NCBI GenBank assembly: GCA_034926235.1
Contig: JAYFRE010000162.1
Location: 1-7,543 of the forward strand
Origin: JAYFRE01 sp034926235
GTDB taxonomy: Bacteria; Pseudomonadota; Alphaproteobacteria; Rhodospirillales; Magnetospirillaceae
DNA: 7,543 nucleotides
Direction: 5' to 3'
The notes beneath the pieces were generated by a model, which saw only the letters and a list, made by a program, of their open reading frames with translations, was not told the origin of the DNA and searched no databases. Below are positions 1 through 6,485 of the stretch, in pieces. The translations under genes and the position numbers were made by a program. How positions within the stretch are numbered: position 1 is the first letter of the stretch; each line of letters starts with the position of its first letter.

Positions 1-256
1 GTCCGGCGGCGGCGGCGATGCCGCTGCCGGCCAAGGCTTCTTTCAGCGCTGGATAGGCGCTCTCGTCCGCAACCACGGCCAGTTCGGCCCCAAGCTGGCG
101 CGCCTGCACGGCCAGTTTGGCCGCATTGCGGCCCGCAACCAGCGCCTCGACCGTGAAGCGGTGCGGCTCGCGCGCAAGAAGATCGACGGTGTTCGACCCC
201 ACCGATCCGGTCGATCCCAGGACCGTGACGCTCTTCTTGTTCTTTTCCGTCACCAT
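1..256 (-). CDS. dxr: 1-deoxy-D-xylulose 5-phosphate reductoisomerase, N-terminal fragment
   Basis: Dxr (IspC) converts 1-deoxy-D-xylulose 5-phosphate to 2-C-methyl-D-erythritol 4-phosphate with NADPH, the first committed step of the cytosolic MEP isoprenoid pathway. About 85 residues are visible; the family is near 390-400 residues, so the rest lies beyond the left edge. The start of the Rossmann fold is clear: a beta strand SVTVLG followed by the nucleotide-binding loop GSTGSVG (residues 14-20) and TVDLL, then VAGRN (residues 40-44), which matches the NADPH-contacting segment of Dxr. The ATG at 256-254 lies inside the last codons of cdsA and has a GGAG ribosome site at 267-264, seven bases upstream; the next codon is GTG, an alternative start. 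The 7-nt overlap with cdsA implies translational coupling. The isoprenoid made here feeds the undecaprenyl diphosphate synthase encoded upstream. The family is certain; the gene is simply cut by the window. Confidence 0.95.
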   Translation of the reverse strand, partial: MVTEKNKKSVTVLGSTGSVGSNTVDLLAREPHRFTVEALVAGRNAAKLAVQARQLGAELAVVADESAYPALKEALAGSGIAAAAG

Positions 257-1035
257 AAAGGCACTCCGCCACCCAGGGCGAGGCAGAGCAGCGCCACCGG
301 AAGGGCCGCTGCCAGCAACCCGTCCAGCCGGTCCATGACTCCGCCGTGACCGGGAATGATTCCACTCGAATCCTTGACGCCGAAATGGCGCTTCACCCAG
401 GATTCAAACAGATCGCCCGCCTGCGCCACCACGGCCAATGCAGCACTGATCAACATCAGCAGCGCGGCTGAGGGTCCCGCCCCATCCAAAAGACAAGACG
501 TCGCCAGGCCGACCAGCGCCGCCCAGATCACGCCACCGCCAAGCCCGGCCCAGGTCTTTTTCGGACTGACCTTCGGCATCAGTTTCGGCCCGCCAATCAA
601 CCGGCCGGCAACATAAGCGCCGATATCCGTCGCCCAGACCACGACCAAAAGCCACAGCAGCGTTTCACGCCCCTGCCCGCTGATCCAGACCAGCGACAGC
701 GCCGGAACGGCGATATAGACCACGCCGCCGACCATCCAGGCGGCCGAACCGTTTTTCTGCCCGGGAATGAAGGCGATCAACGCCATACCGAGGAGAACGG
801 CCGGAAAAGCCCAAAACGGCGCCAGATGCGCCAGGATCACGGCCACAGCCCCGATCACACTCAACGCCAAGCCCGCCGAGCCATAGCGGCCATCCTGACA
901 CAGCCTGGTCCATTCCCAGCCGAGAAGGACGGCTGCGACCACGGCCAGCGCGACGAACGCCCAGGCCCCGGCCCAAACCGCGCCCAGAGCAAGCGGGATC
1001 AGCACCAGGGCCGAAAAAATGCGCAAGGACAGCAT
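250..1035 (-). CDS. cdsA: Phosphatidate cytidylyltransferase (CDP-diglyceride synthase)
   Basis: CdsA condenses phosphatidic acid with CTP to give CDP-diacylglycerol, the precursor of all membrane phospholipids, in the inner membrane. The 261-residue protein is strongly hydrophobic, with likely membrane segments near residues 9-38, 55-90, 100-118, 126-145, 166-182, 187-205 and 238-258. The family signature is in the C-terminal third: WATDIGAY (134-141), SPKKTWAG (157-164), and the block from GDLFESWVKRHFGVKD (207-222) to PGHGGVMDRLD (228-238), with acidic and basic residues expected to bind Mg2+ and CTP. Length is near the usual 260-285. The ATG follows uppS by a 15-nt gap, with a purine-rich GGCGGGCAGG just upstream. 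The last codons overlap the dxr start. Placement between uppS and dxr is the common proteobacterial order. A confident call. Confidence 0.97.
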   Translation of the reverse strand: MLSLRIFSALVLIPLALGAVWAGAWAFVALAVVAAVLLGWEWTRLCQDGRYGSAGLALSVIGAVAVILAHLAPFWAFPAVLLGMALIAFIPGQKNGSAAWMVGGVVYIAVPALSLVWISGQGRETLLWLLVVVWATDIGAYVAGRLIGGPKLMPKVSPKKTWAGLGGGVIWAALVGLATSCLLDGAGPSAALLMLISAALAVVAQAGDLFESWVKRHFGVKDSSGIIPGHGGVMDRLDGLLAAALPVALLCLALGGGVPLW

Positions 1036-1050
1036 CGACCTGCCCGCCGA

Positions 1051-1782
<732 letters not shown>

Positions 1783-1791
1783 CGATCAGGC

Positions 1792-2361
1792 CTAAACTTG
1801 CAGAATCTCTTTTTCCTTGTTCGCCAGAAGCTCGTCGATCCGCTTGATGATCTCGTCGGTGATCGACTGAAGCTCCTTCTCGTGCCCGCGCAGCTCGTCC
1901 TGCGAAATCAGGCCGTCCTTCTCCATCTTCTTCAGGACATCCATGCCATCCCGGCGGACATTGCGCACCGACACCTTGTTCTGCTCGGCATATTTACCGG
2001 CGATCTTCTGCAATTCAACGCGACGTTCCTGATTCAAGGGCGGAATCGGCACGCGCAGAGTCTGTCCCTCGGTTTGGGGATTAAGGCCCAAACCGCCGTC
2101 GCGGATCGCCTTTTCGACCGCTTTGACCATGCCCCGGTCCCAGACCTGGACGACGATCATACGCGGTTCCGGCACGCTGATATTGGCAACCTGATTGAGC
2201 GGCATGGAACTGCCATAGGCTTCGACTATCACCGGTTCGAGCAGGCTCGACGAGGCCCGGCCCGTGCGCAGCCCGGCGAACTCCTTTTTCAGCACATCCA
2301 CAGCGCCGTCCATGCGGCGTTTGATGTCTTTCTTCAAATCGGGATAGTTGCTGACCGACAC
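1792..2361 (-). CDS. frr: Ribosome recycling factor, GTG start
   Basis: RRF, with EF-G, splits the post-termination ribosome so that subunits can be reused; it is essential in bacteria. The 189-residue product (E. coli about 185) shows LRTGRAS (31-37), PLNQVANISVPEPR (54-67), VPIPPLNQERR (104-114) and VRNVRRD (132-138), plus long charged helices at both ends that build the three-helix bundle of domain I; the middle of the protein forms the small beta domain II. The start codon is GTG at 2361-2359. It is fixed by a strong AAGGAG (2375-2370) eight bases upstream, lying within the last codons of pyrH. Only 3 nt separate the pyrH stop from this GTG, so the two genes are probably translationally coupled. 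The stop is TAG. A confident call. Confidence 0.97.
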   Translation of the reverse strand: MSVSNYPDLKKDIKRRMDGAVDVLKKEFAGLRTGRASSSLLEPVIVEAYGSSMPLNQVANISVPEPRMIVVQVWDRGMVKAVEKAIRDGGLGLNPQTEGQTLRVPIPPLNQERRVELQKIAGKYAEQNKVSVRNVRRDGMDVLKKMEKDGLISQDELRGHEKELQSITDEIIKRIDELLANKEKEILQV

Positions 2362-2364
2362 GCT

Positions 2365-3090
2365 TTAGTCTCCTTGCGCGATGATGGTGTAGAGGCCCTC
2401 GCCGGAAAGAACCCGGGCAAAGGCCCCGGCCTCATGAAGATTGAAGACCAGAATGGGCAGGTTGTTCTCGCGGCACAAGGCGATCGCGGTCGCATCCATG
2501 ACCTGGAGATCCTTGGCGAGAACATCCATGAAAGACAGCCGGTCGTAGCGAACGGCATCCTTGACTTTAAAGGGATCGGCGGAATAGACGCCGTCCACCT
2601 GGGTCGCCTTGACCAGCAAATCGCAATTCATCTCGACGGCGCGCAACGCGGCGGCGGTGTCGGTGGTGAAGAAGGGATTGCCGGTGCCGGCGGCGAAAAT
2701 GACCACTCGTCCCTTTTCCATGTGGCGCATGGCGCGGCGGCGGATATAGGGCTCGCACACCATCGCCATCGGAATCGCCGACTGAACCCGGGTCTGAAGC
2801 CCGGCCAGTTCCAGCGCGTTCTGCATCGCCAGCGCATTAATGACGGTCGCCAGCATGCCCATATAGTCGGCGCTGGTCCGTTCCATCCCCTTGGCGGCGT
2901 CGGAAACACCCCGGAAAATATTGCCCCCGCCGATGACCAGACAGACTTCCACTCCCAGATCGACGACACGGCGGATTTCCTGGGCGGTGCTGCGGAGCGT
3001 TTCAGCATCCAGGCCGTAAGAGCGGCCCCCCATCAGGCCCTCGCCCGAAAGCTTGATCAGAACACGGCGATATTTTGGCGCGCTGGGCAT
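2365..3090 (-). CDS. pyrH: Uridylate kinase (UMP kinase)
   Basis: PyrH phosphorylates UMP to UDP in pyrimidine nucleotide synthesis. It belongs to the amino-acid-kinase fold, works as a hexamer in the cytosol, and is usually activated by GTP and inhibited by UTP. With the ATG at 3090-3088 the protein has 241 residues, the same as the E. coli enzyme. Motifs: KLSGE (13-17), GGGNIFRG (54-61), the UMP-binding GTGNPFFTTDTAA (135-147), DGVYSADP (166-173) and MDATAI (198-203). An in-frame ATG at 3120 would add ten residues (MPDRTLKATS). I prefer the inner start because KLSGE then sits where it does in homologues and because AAGG lies eight bases before it, while the outer ATG has no nearby ribosome site. 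The gene follows tsf after a 244-nt gap with a hairpin and a possible promoter, so it may head a subtranscript. Function is certain; the start is likely. Confidence 0.95.
   Translation of the reverse strand: MPSAPKYRRVLIKLSGEGLMGGRSYGLDAETLRSTAQEIRRVVDLGVEVCLVIGGGNIFRGVSDAAKGMERTSADYMGMLATVINALAMQNALELAGLQTRVQSAIPMAMVCEPYIRRRAMRHMEKGRVVIFAAGTGNPFFTTDTAAALRAVEMNCDLLVKATQVDGVYSADPFKVKDAVRYDRLSFMDVLAKDLQVMDATAIALCRENNLPILVFNLHEAGAFARVLSGEGLYTIIAQGD
2370..2375 (-). promoter_or_regulatory. Ribosome binding site of frr
   Basis: AAGGAG on the minus strand, eight bases before the GTG at 2361-2359. It overlaps the final two sense codons of pyrH. It is the strongest Shine-Dalgarno match in the operon and decides the non-ATG start of frr. 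Confidence 0.8.
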
Positions 3091-3187
3091 GGACGTTGCC
3101 TTAAGAGTTCGATCGGGCATGCGGGGACACCGGCGGCCCGAGCCTCCCGGTGGGCCGAGGAGTCTCTCGAAGGACCGGCCGGGACGG

Positions 3188-3216
3188 ATGATACACAGAT
3201 TCGCAGGCGCTGTCGC
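3188..3216 (-). promoter_or_regulatory. Possible pyrH promoter (weak)
   Basis: In the tsf-pyrH gap the minus strand reads GCGACA (3216-3211), 17 bp, then TATCAT (3193-3188). The -10 resembles the sigma70 consensus at five of six positions; the -35 keeps only the GACA half. It lies downstream of the hairpin after tsf and about 95 nt before the pyrH ATG, where a secondary promoter would make sense. Two GANTC sites (3198-3202 and 3160-3164), the target of the alphaproteobacterial methylase CcrM, lie beside it. This is inference from one short match and could be chance. Confidence 0.3.
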
Positions 3217-3260
3217 ACCCTCAATTCAGGGGGTGGAACGCCTTTGGACGACGGGTAGAC

Positions 3261-3307
3261 AAGAAGAACCGGACAGAGCGTTCCCTAAGCGGGACGGCCC
3301 TGTCCGG
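3261..3307 (-). terminator. Hairpin after tsf, probable terminator or attenuator
   Basis: On the minus strand, 27 nt after the tsf stop, CCGGACAG (3307-3300) and CTGTCCGG (3276-3269) form a perfect 8-bp inverted repeat. The loop can form a short inner stem from TCCC and GGGA. The hairpin is followed by the pyrimidine tract TTCTTCTT (3268-3261), which resembles the U-rich tail of an intrinsic terminator but is broken by C. It probably ends or attenuates rpsB-tsf transcripts before pyrH. Part of the transcription may continue, since no strong pyrH promoter is seen. Confidence 0.6.
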
Positions 3308-3334
3308 ATCAGATCGGCGATAATGAAACCGCGA

Positions 3335-4258
3335 TCAGTGAGAAAGCTGGGCCGCGACCTCGGCCGCGAAATCCTTGCTTTCCTTCTCGACGCCCTCGCC
3401 CAGGGCGAAACGGGCGAAACCAGCGAGGACGATGGGAGCCCCCACCTCCTTGGCAGCGTTCTCGAGCACCTTGGCGATCTTGTTCTCGCCATCGATAACG
3501 AAGAGCTGCTCGGTCAGAACGACTTCCTCGTAATATTTGCGGATACGGCCTTCGACCATCTTTTCGATGACGTTGGCGGGCTTACCCGACGCGGCGGCCT
3601 GTTCGGACAGAACGGCGCGCTCGCGCTCCAGGGCGTCGTGATCGACGGCGGCGACATTCAGGAACAGCGGGTTAGCAGCCGCGACATGCATGGCGATCTG
3701 CTTGCCCAGTTCGGCCAGCTTGGCCTCGTCACCGGCGGATTCCAACGCCACCAGCACGCCGATCTTGCCCAGGCCGGGAACGATCTGATTGTGCATATAG
3801 GCGCTGACCACACCCTTTTCGACCGACAGCACCACGCTGCGGCGAAAGGCCATGTTTTCGCCGATGGTGGCGATCATGGTGGTCAGTTCTTCGTCCATGG
3901 TCTTGCCGTCGGCGAAAGTCGCCTTCTTCAAGGCGTCCGCATCGTCACCGGTCTTGAACACCAGTTCAGCGGCCTGACGGACGAATCCCTGGAACTGTTC
4001 GTTACGAGCGACGAAGTCGGTTTCGGCGTTGATCTCGACCAGCGTGCCACGGGTGCCCGAAGCCTGCGCGCCGACCAGCCCTTCGGCGGCAACGCGGCCG
4101 GCCTTCTTGGCGGCCGAGGCCAGACCCTTCTTGCGCAGCCAATCGATCGCGGCTTCGACATCGCCAGCGACTTCGTTCAATGCCTTCTTGCAGTCCATCA
4201 TGCCTGCGCCGGTTTTCTCACGCAGTTCCTTGACGAGCGCGGCGGTAATCTCGGCCAT
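3335..4258 (-). CDS. tsf: Translation elongation factor Ts
   Basis: EF-Ts is the nucleotide exchange factor that releases GDP from EF-Tu in the elongation cycle. The 307-residue protein begins with the UBA-like domain (about 1-55), including LREKTGAGMMDCKKAL (12-27), followed by the core with the signature TDFVARN (80-86), whose Asp-Phe intrudes near the EF-Tu nucleotide site. The two core subdomains follow, and the C-terminal region contains RIRKYYEEVVLTEQ. Length is as in other alphaproteobacteria. Two ATG codons lie close together (4264 and 4258, reading ATG-ACC-ATG). GAGG at 4268-4265 directly abuts the first and is six bases from the second, so the second, giving MAEITA, is chosen; this also matches homologues. 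The gene lies 132 nt after rpsB, with a strong hairpin between them, as in many bacteria where tsf is made in lower amount than S2. Confidence 0.97.
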   Translation of the reverse strand: MAEITAALVKELREKTGAGMMDCKKALNEVAGDVEAAIDWLRKKGLASAAKKAGRVAAEGLVGAQASGTRGTLVEINAETDFVARNEQFQGFVRQAAELVFKTGDDADALKKATFADGKTMDEELTTMIATIGENMAFRRSVVLSVEKGVVSAYMHNQIVPGLGKIGVLVALESAGDEAKLAELGKQIAMHVAAANPLFLNVAAVDHDALERERAVLSEQAAASGKPANVIEKMVEGRIRKYYEEVVLTEQLFVIDGENKIAKVLENAAKEVGAPIVLAGFARFALGEGVEKESKDFAAEVAAQLSH

Positions 4259-4313
4259 GGTCATCCTCTTTCGGTATCGAATGTCTTGAAAACGTAACCC
4301 TTCCTCTGTCACC

Positions 4314-4349
4314 AAAGGGAAAGGCGGCGGATCGATGCCGCCGCCTTTC
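4314..4349 (-). terminator. Perfect 12-bp hairpin between rpsB and tsf
   Basis: GAAAGGCGGCGG (minus strand 4349-4338) pairs perfectly with CCGCCGCCTTTC (4330-4319) around a 7-nt loop. The stem is extremely GC-rich and begins 41 nt after the rpsB stop. The descending arm ends in TTTC and is followed by CCTTT (4318-4314), a weak U-rich tail, so termination may be partial. Since tsf has no obvious promoter of its own downstream, the best reading is an attenuator that lowers tsf expression relative to rpsB. It could also protect the rpsB 3' end from exonucleases. Confidence 0.7.
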
Positions 4350-4390
4350 GTCCTTGATGCGAAAGCCGGAAGGGATCCTTTTGAAACGGA

Positions 4391-5185
4391 TCAGGCCGTC
4401 GGCTGTTCGGCTTCCGGCGCGACTTCTTCCACGATCTCGATCACCTCGACCGGGGTCTCGACGGCTTCGCCGAGATCGACGCCCGAACGCGCCAGATCAG
4501 CCTGAATGCCGTCCAGCACCGAACCGGCGAACAAATCGCAATAGGTCTGGATGGCGCGCTGCGCGTCGTCATTGCCCGGGATCTGGTAGGTCACGCCTTC
4601 GGGATCCGAATTGCTGTCCAGAATCGCCACCACCGGAATGTTCAGCTTGCGGGCTTCCTGCACCGCCAGCGCTTCCTTGTTGGTGTCGATGATCACCAGG
4701 ATGTCGGGCAGACCGCCCATTTCCTTGATGCCGCCCAGGGCGCGGTCCAGCTTTTCGCGGTCGCGGTCCAGATTGAGCTGTTCCTTCTTGGTCAGGCCCT
4801 GCACCGTGCCCGAAGCCATCTGCTCCTCGATCTCGCGCAAGCGCTTGATCGACTGGGAGATGGTCTTCCAATTGGTCAACATGCCGCCCAGCCAACGGTG
4901 GTTGACATAATACTGGCCGCAACGCTTGGCCGATTCAGCGACGATATCGGTCGCGGCGCGCTTGGTGCCGACGAACAGAACGCGGCCACCGCCGGCGGCG
5001 ACATCGCGGACCGCCTGCATGCCGCGATGAAGCGCGGGCACGGTCTGCTGCAGGTCGATGATGTGAATCCCGTTGCGGACGCCGAACAGGAAGGGCGCCA
5101 TCTTGGGGTTCCAGCGACGGGTGTTGTGGCCGAAATGGGCGCCGGCTTCGATCAGCTGACGCATCGTGAAAGTGGGCAGAGCCAT
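4391..5185 (-). CDS. rpsB: 30S ribosomal protein S2
   Basis: S2 binds late to the 30S subunit between head and body near S1 and is needed for initiation on most mRNAs. The 264-residue protein contains AGAHFGH (14-20), HRWLGGMLTNW (96-106), the coiled-coil arm around residues 110-150, PDILVIIDTNKEALAVQEA (160-178), IPVVAILDSNSDP (183-195) and IPGNDDA (202-208). An acidic tail from about residue 238 to the end (many E, V and P) makes it some 20 residues longer than E. coli S2; such tails are common in alphaproteobacteria. The ATG has AAAGGA (5199-5194) eight bases upstream. It heads the operon behind a good promoter and a structured leader; in E. coli S2 represses its own mRNA, and a similar control here is plausible. 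Confidence 0.98.
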   Translation of the reverse strand: MALPTFTMRQLIEAGAHFGHNTRRWNPKMAPFLFGVRNGIHIIDLQQTVPALHRGMQAVRDVAAGGGRVLFVGTKRAATDIVAESAKRCGQYYVNHRWLGGMLTNWKTISQSIKRLREIEEQMASGTVQGLTKKEQLNLDRDREKLDRALGGIKEMGGLPDILVIIDTNKEALAVQEARKLNIPVVAILDSNSDPEGVTYQIPGNDDAQRAIQTYCDLFAGSVLDGIQADLARSGVDLGEAVETPVEVIEIVEEVAPEAEQPTA

Positions 5186-5306
5186 AAATGAATTCCTTTG
5201 CTTTTCCGGTTAAACCTCCGCAGGAATGAAGCCGGGATCGATCCCGGACCGGAGCGAGCGGCCAATGTTGAAAAGGCCGGACGCGATCCCGCGTGTGGAT
5301 TTGTGC
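5186..5306 (-). promoter_or_regulatory. Structured 5' leader of rpsB, candidate autoregulatory region
   Basis: From the predicted -10 box, transcription should begin near 5306, giving a leader of about 120 nt. It holds successive inverted repeats. ACGCG/CGCGT (5294-5281) has a 4-nt loop. CGGCC/GGCCG (5279-5275 with 5263-5259) has an 11-nt loop. The perfect palindrome CCGGGATCGATCCCGG spans 5247-5232. CTTTTC in the second loop region (5275-5270) could also pair with GAAAAG (5207-5202) just ahead of the AAAGGA ribosome site, which would bring the leader fold close to the start codon. No known leader family was recognised. The repeats are seen directly; regulation by S2 is inferred from other bacteria. 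Confidence 0.45.
5232..5247. repeat. Perfect 16-bp palindrome in the rpsB leader
   Basis: CCGGGATCGATCCCGG reads the same on both strands without a spacer. As RNA it gives a stem with a very tight loop; as DNA it has the symmetry of a dimeric protein site. It lies about 47 nt upstream of the rpsB start and downstream of the predicted promoter. Confidence 0.75.
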
Positions 5307-5307
5307 C

Positions 5308-5340
5308 GCGCTAAATAGCGCCAGACCGGCACTTTTGCAA
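5308..5340 (-). promoter_or_regulatory. rpsB operon promoter with nested dyad
   Basis: The minus strand reads TTGCAA (5340-5335), exactly 17 bp, then TATTTA (5317-5312). Both boxes match the sigma70 consensus at four or more positions with ideal spacing, and they point at rpsB. Two inverted repeats overlap it: GCGCTA/TAGCGC (5308-5313 and 5316-5321) brackets the -10 box, and GTGCCG/CGGCAC (5303-5308 and 5327-5332) lies around it, reaching into the spacer. Such symmetry over the -10 and spacer would suit a repressor or a growth-rate regulator, but no known operator was recognised. The start of transcription would be a few bases below 5310. Confidence 0.65.
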
Positions 5341-5489
5341 GGAATATCCCGGATGACGCCGCGCTTTTCGGATGAAATCCGCATTCCCGCGCGCGTTCCT
5401 TGCTTGCCGGGGCTGGCCAGATCGCCGCTGTGGCGGTAAGTAAGGCCCCGCCGGATGATCCCGGACCCCGTTCGCGGAAGAAACGGACC
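5341..5489 (+). other. Upstream region of queE, no clear promoter
   Basis: These 149 bases separate the rpsB promoter from the queE start. TTGCAA at 5335-5340 is self-complementary and so could also serve as a rightward -35, but no acceptable -10 follows at 16-18 bp. A small stem CGGAT/ATCCG (5369-5373 and 5377-5381) is visible. GATCCCGGACC at 5457-5467 repeats the same 11 bases at 5240-5250. No preQ1 riboswitch was recognised. An open frame runs upstream from the queE ATG to about 5400, but it lacks family similarity and is probably not translated. Confidence 0.4.
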
Positions 5490-6122
5490 ATGAGCTACGC
5501 CGTCAAGGAAATCTTCAAAACGCTTCAAGGCGAAGGCGCGCGCGCCGGCCGTGCGGCTGTTTTCTGCCGTTTCTCCGGCTGCAATCTATGGTCGGGCCGG
5601 GAATCGGACCGCCTGCGCGCGGCTTGCCGGTTTTGCGACACCGATTTCGTCGGCACCGACGGCGTCGGCGGCGGACGGTTCGAGAATGCGACTCTGCTCG
5701 CGGACGCGATCGAGGCGGCCTGGGGCGACGGAGTTGCGGCCCGCTATGTCGTCTTTACCGGCGGCGAGCCTTTGCTCCAACTCGATCCGGCATTGATCGA
5801 AGCCGTGCATGCCCGGGCTTTCGAGATCGCGGTCGAAACCAACGGCACGGTGCCGCCACCGCCCGGCCTGGACTGGGTCTGCGTCAGTCCCAAGGCCGGA
5901 ACGCGCCTCGCTTTTCATCGGGGCGACGAGATCAAGCTGGTCTTCCCGCAACCCGCTTTGATGCCCGAGGCGCTGCCCGAGCTTGATTTCCGTCACTATT
6001 GGCTGCAACCCATGGATGGACCGGATCGGACCGCGAACACCGCCGCCGCCGTCACCTATTGTCTGTCTCATCCACGCTGGCGCCTGAGTCTTCAGACCCA
6101 TAAATTGATAGGGATTCCATGA
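5490..6122 (+). CDS. queE: 7-carboxy-7-deazaguanine synthase (radical SAM)
   Basis: QueE rearranges 6-carboxy-5,6,7,8-tetrahydropterin to 7-carboxy-7-deazaguanine using S-adenosylmethionine and a [4Fe-4S] cluster, in the preQ0/queuosine pathway. The 210-residue protein starts MSYAVKEIFKTLQGEG, typical of the family. Its cluster cysteines are Cys31, Cys46 and Cys49, a CX14CX2C spacing instead of the common radical-SAM CX3CX2C, as known for one branch of QueE such as the Burkholderia multivorans enzyme. GGEPL (91-95) binds the SAM amino group, VETNGT (115-120) and SPKAG (133-137) follow, and the end is SLQTHKLIGIP. The ATG has GGAAG (5476-5480) nine bases upstream; an in-frame upstream ATG at 5400 would add 30 unlike residues and is rejected. 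The stop overlaps the queD start as ATGA. The gene is divergent from rpsB. A confident call. Confidence 0.95.
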   Translation: MSYAVKEIFKTLQGEGARAGRAAVFCRFSGCNLWSGRESDRLRAACRFCDTDFVGTDGVGGGRFENATLLADAIEAAWGDGVAARYVVFTGGEPLLQLDPALIEAVHARAFEIAVETNGTVPPPPGLDWVCVSPKAGTRLAFHRGDEIKLVFPQPALMPEALPELDFRHYWLQPMDGPDRTANTAAAVTYCLSHPRWRLSLQTHKLIGIP

Positions 6123-6472
6123 AAATCGTTCAGGCCTTCACCTTCGAGGCGGCCCATTTCCTGCCCCGTGTGCCCGAAACCCACCGCTGCCATCGACTGC
6201 ACGGTCATTCCTATCGGGTTGAATTGGCGTTGGAAGGCCCCGTTGATCCCGAAACCGGATTCGTCGTCGATTTCTTCGATCTCGAACGGGCTTTCGGGCC
6301 GGTTCTGGCCAGGCTCGACCATCACTGCCTGAACGAAGTCGACGGATTGGAGAATCCAACGGCGGAACATATCGCCGTCTGGATCTATGACCGCATCAAG
6401 CCGGTTCTTCCCTTGCTGGCCGCCGTATCGGTCTTCGAAACGCCGATGTGCTGGGCCGAATATCGCGGCTGA
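6119..6472 (+). CDS. queD: 6-carboxy-5,6,7,8-tetrahydropterin synthase
   Basis: QueD makes 6-carboxy-5,6,7,8-tetrahydropterin, the QueE substrate, from 7,8-dihydroneopterin triphosphate, with release of acetaldehyde and triphosphate. The 117-residue protein (E. coli 121) has the PTPS/QueD fold signs. The probable zinc ligands are His13 (EAAHFLP), His28 and His30 in the CxxxHGH motif, with the catalytic Cys24 in the same motif. LDHHCLN (66-72) supplies the Asp-His pair, PTAEH (80-84) follows, and Glu107 in the C-terminal ETPMCWAEY is the pterin-anchoring glutamate. The ATG overlaps the queE stop by four bases, with AGGG five bases upstream, so the two consecutive enzymes are translationally coupled. 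QueC and QueF, needed to go on to preQ1, are not in this window. The Cys and HGH motif separates it from eukaryotic-type PTPS. Confidence 0.95.
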   Translation: MKIVQAFTFEAAHFLPRVPETHRCHRLHGHSYRVELALEGPVDPETGFVVDFFDLERAFGPVLARLDHHCLNEVDGLENPTAEHIAVWIYDRIKPVLPLLAAVSVFETPMCWAEYRG

Positions 6473-6485
6473 CCGGGCAATTCCG

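Noticed and set aside
3091..3120. Longer pyrH start at 3120
   Set aside because: It has no ribosome site near it, and the ten extra residues precede the point where homologues begin. Kept as an alternative only.
3118..3148. GGGAGG followed by a short GTG frame upstream of pyrH, a possible leader peptide
   Set aside because: The spacing of 12 bases is long, the peptide is about nine residues without regulatory-looking codon runs, and nothing else supports translation.
3053..4297. A 414-codon open frame on the plus strand, antisense to tsf
   Set aside because: The same effect: it mirrors the tsf codons and has no family features.
5335..5358. The palindromic TTGCAA as a shared -35 box for queE
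   Set aside because: At 17 bp spacing the rightward -10 would be GCCGCG, which is not acceptable.
4935..5528. A 197-codon minus-strand frame across the rpsB start and the intergenic region
   Set aside because: It is out of frame with rpsB, covers the promoter and leader, and translates to arginine-rich sequence without motifs.
6387..6485. Upstream ATG (6387) for the GNAT gene
   Set aside because: It would overlap queD by 86 bases and add residues unlike any GNAT N-terminus.
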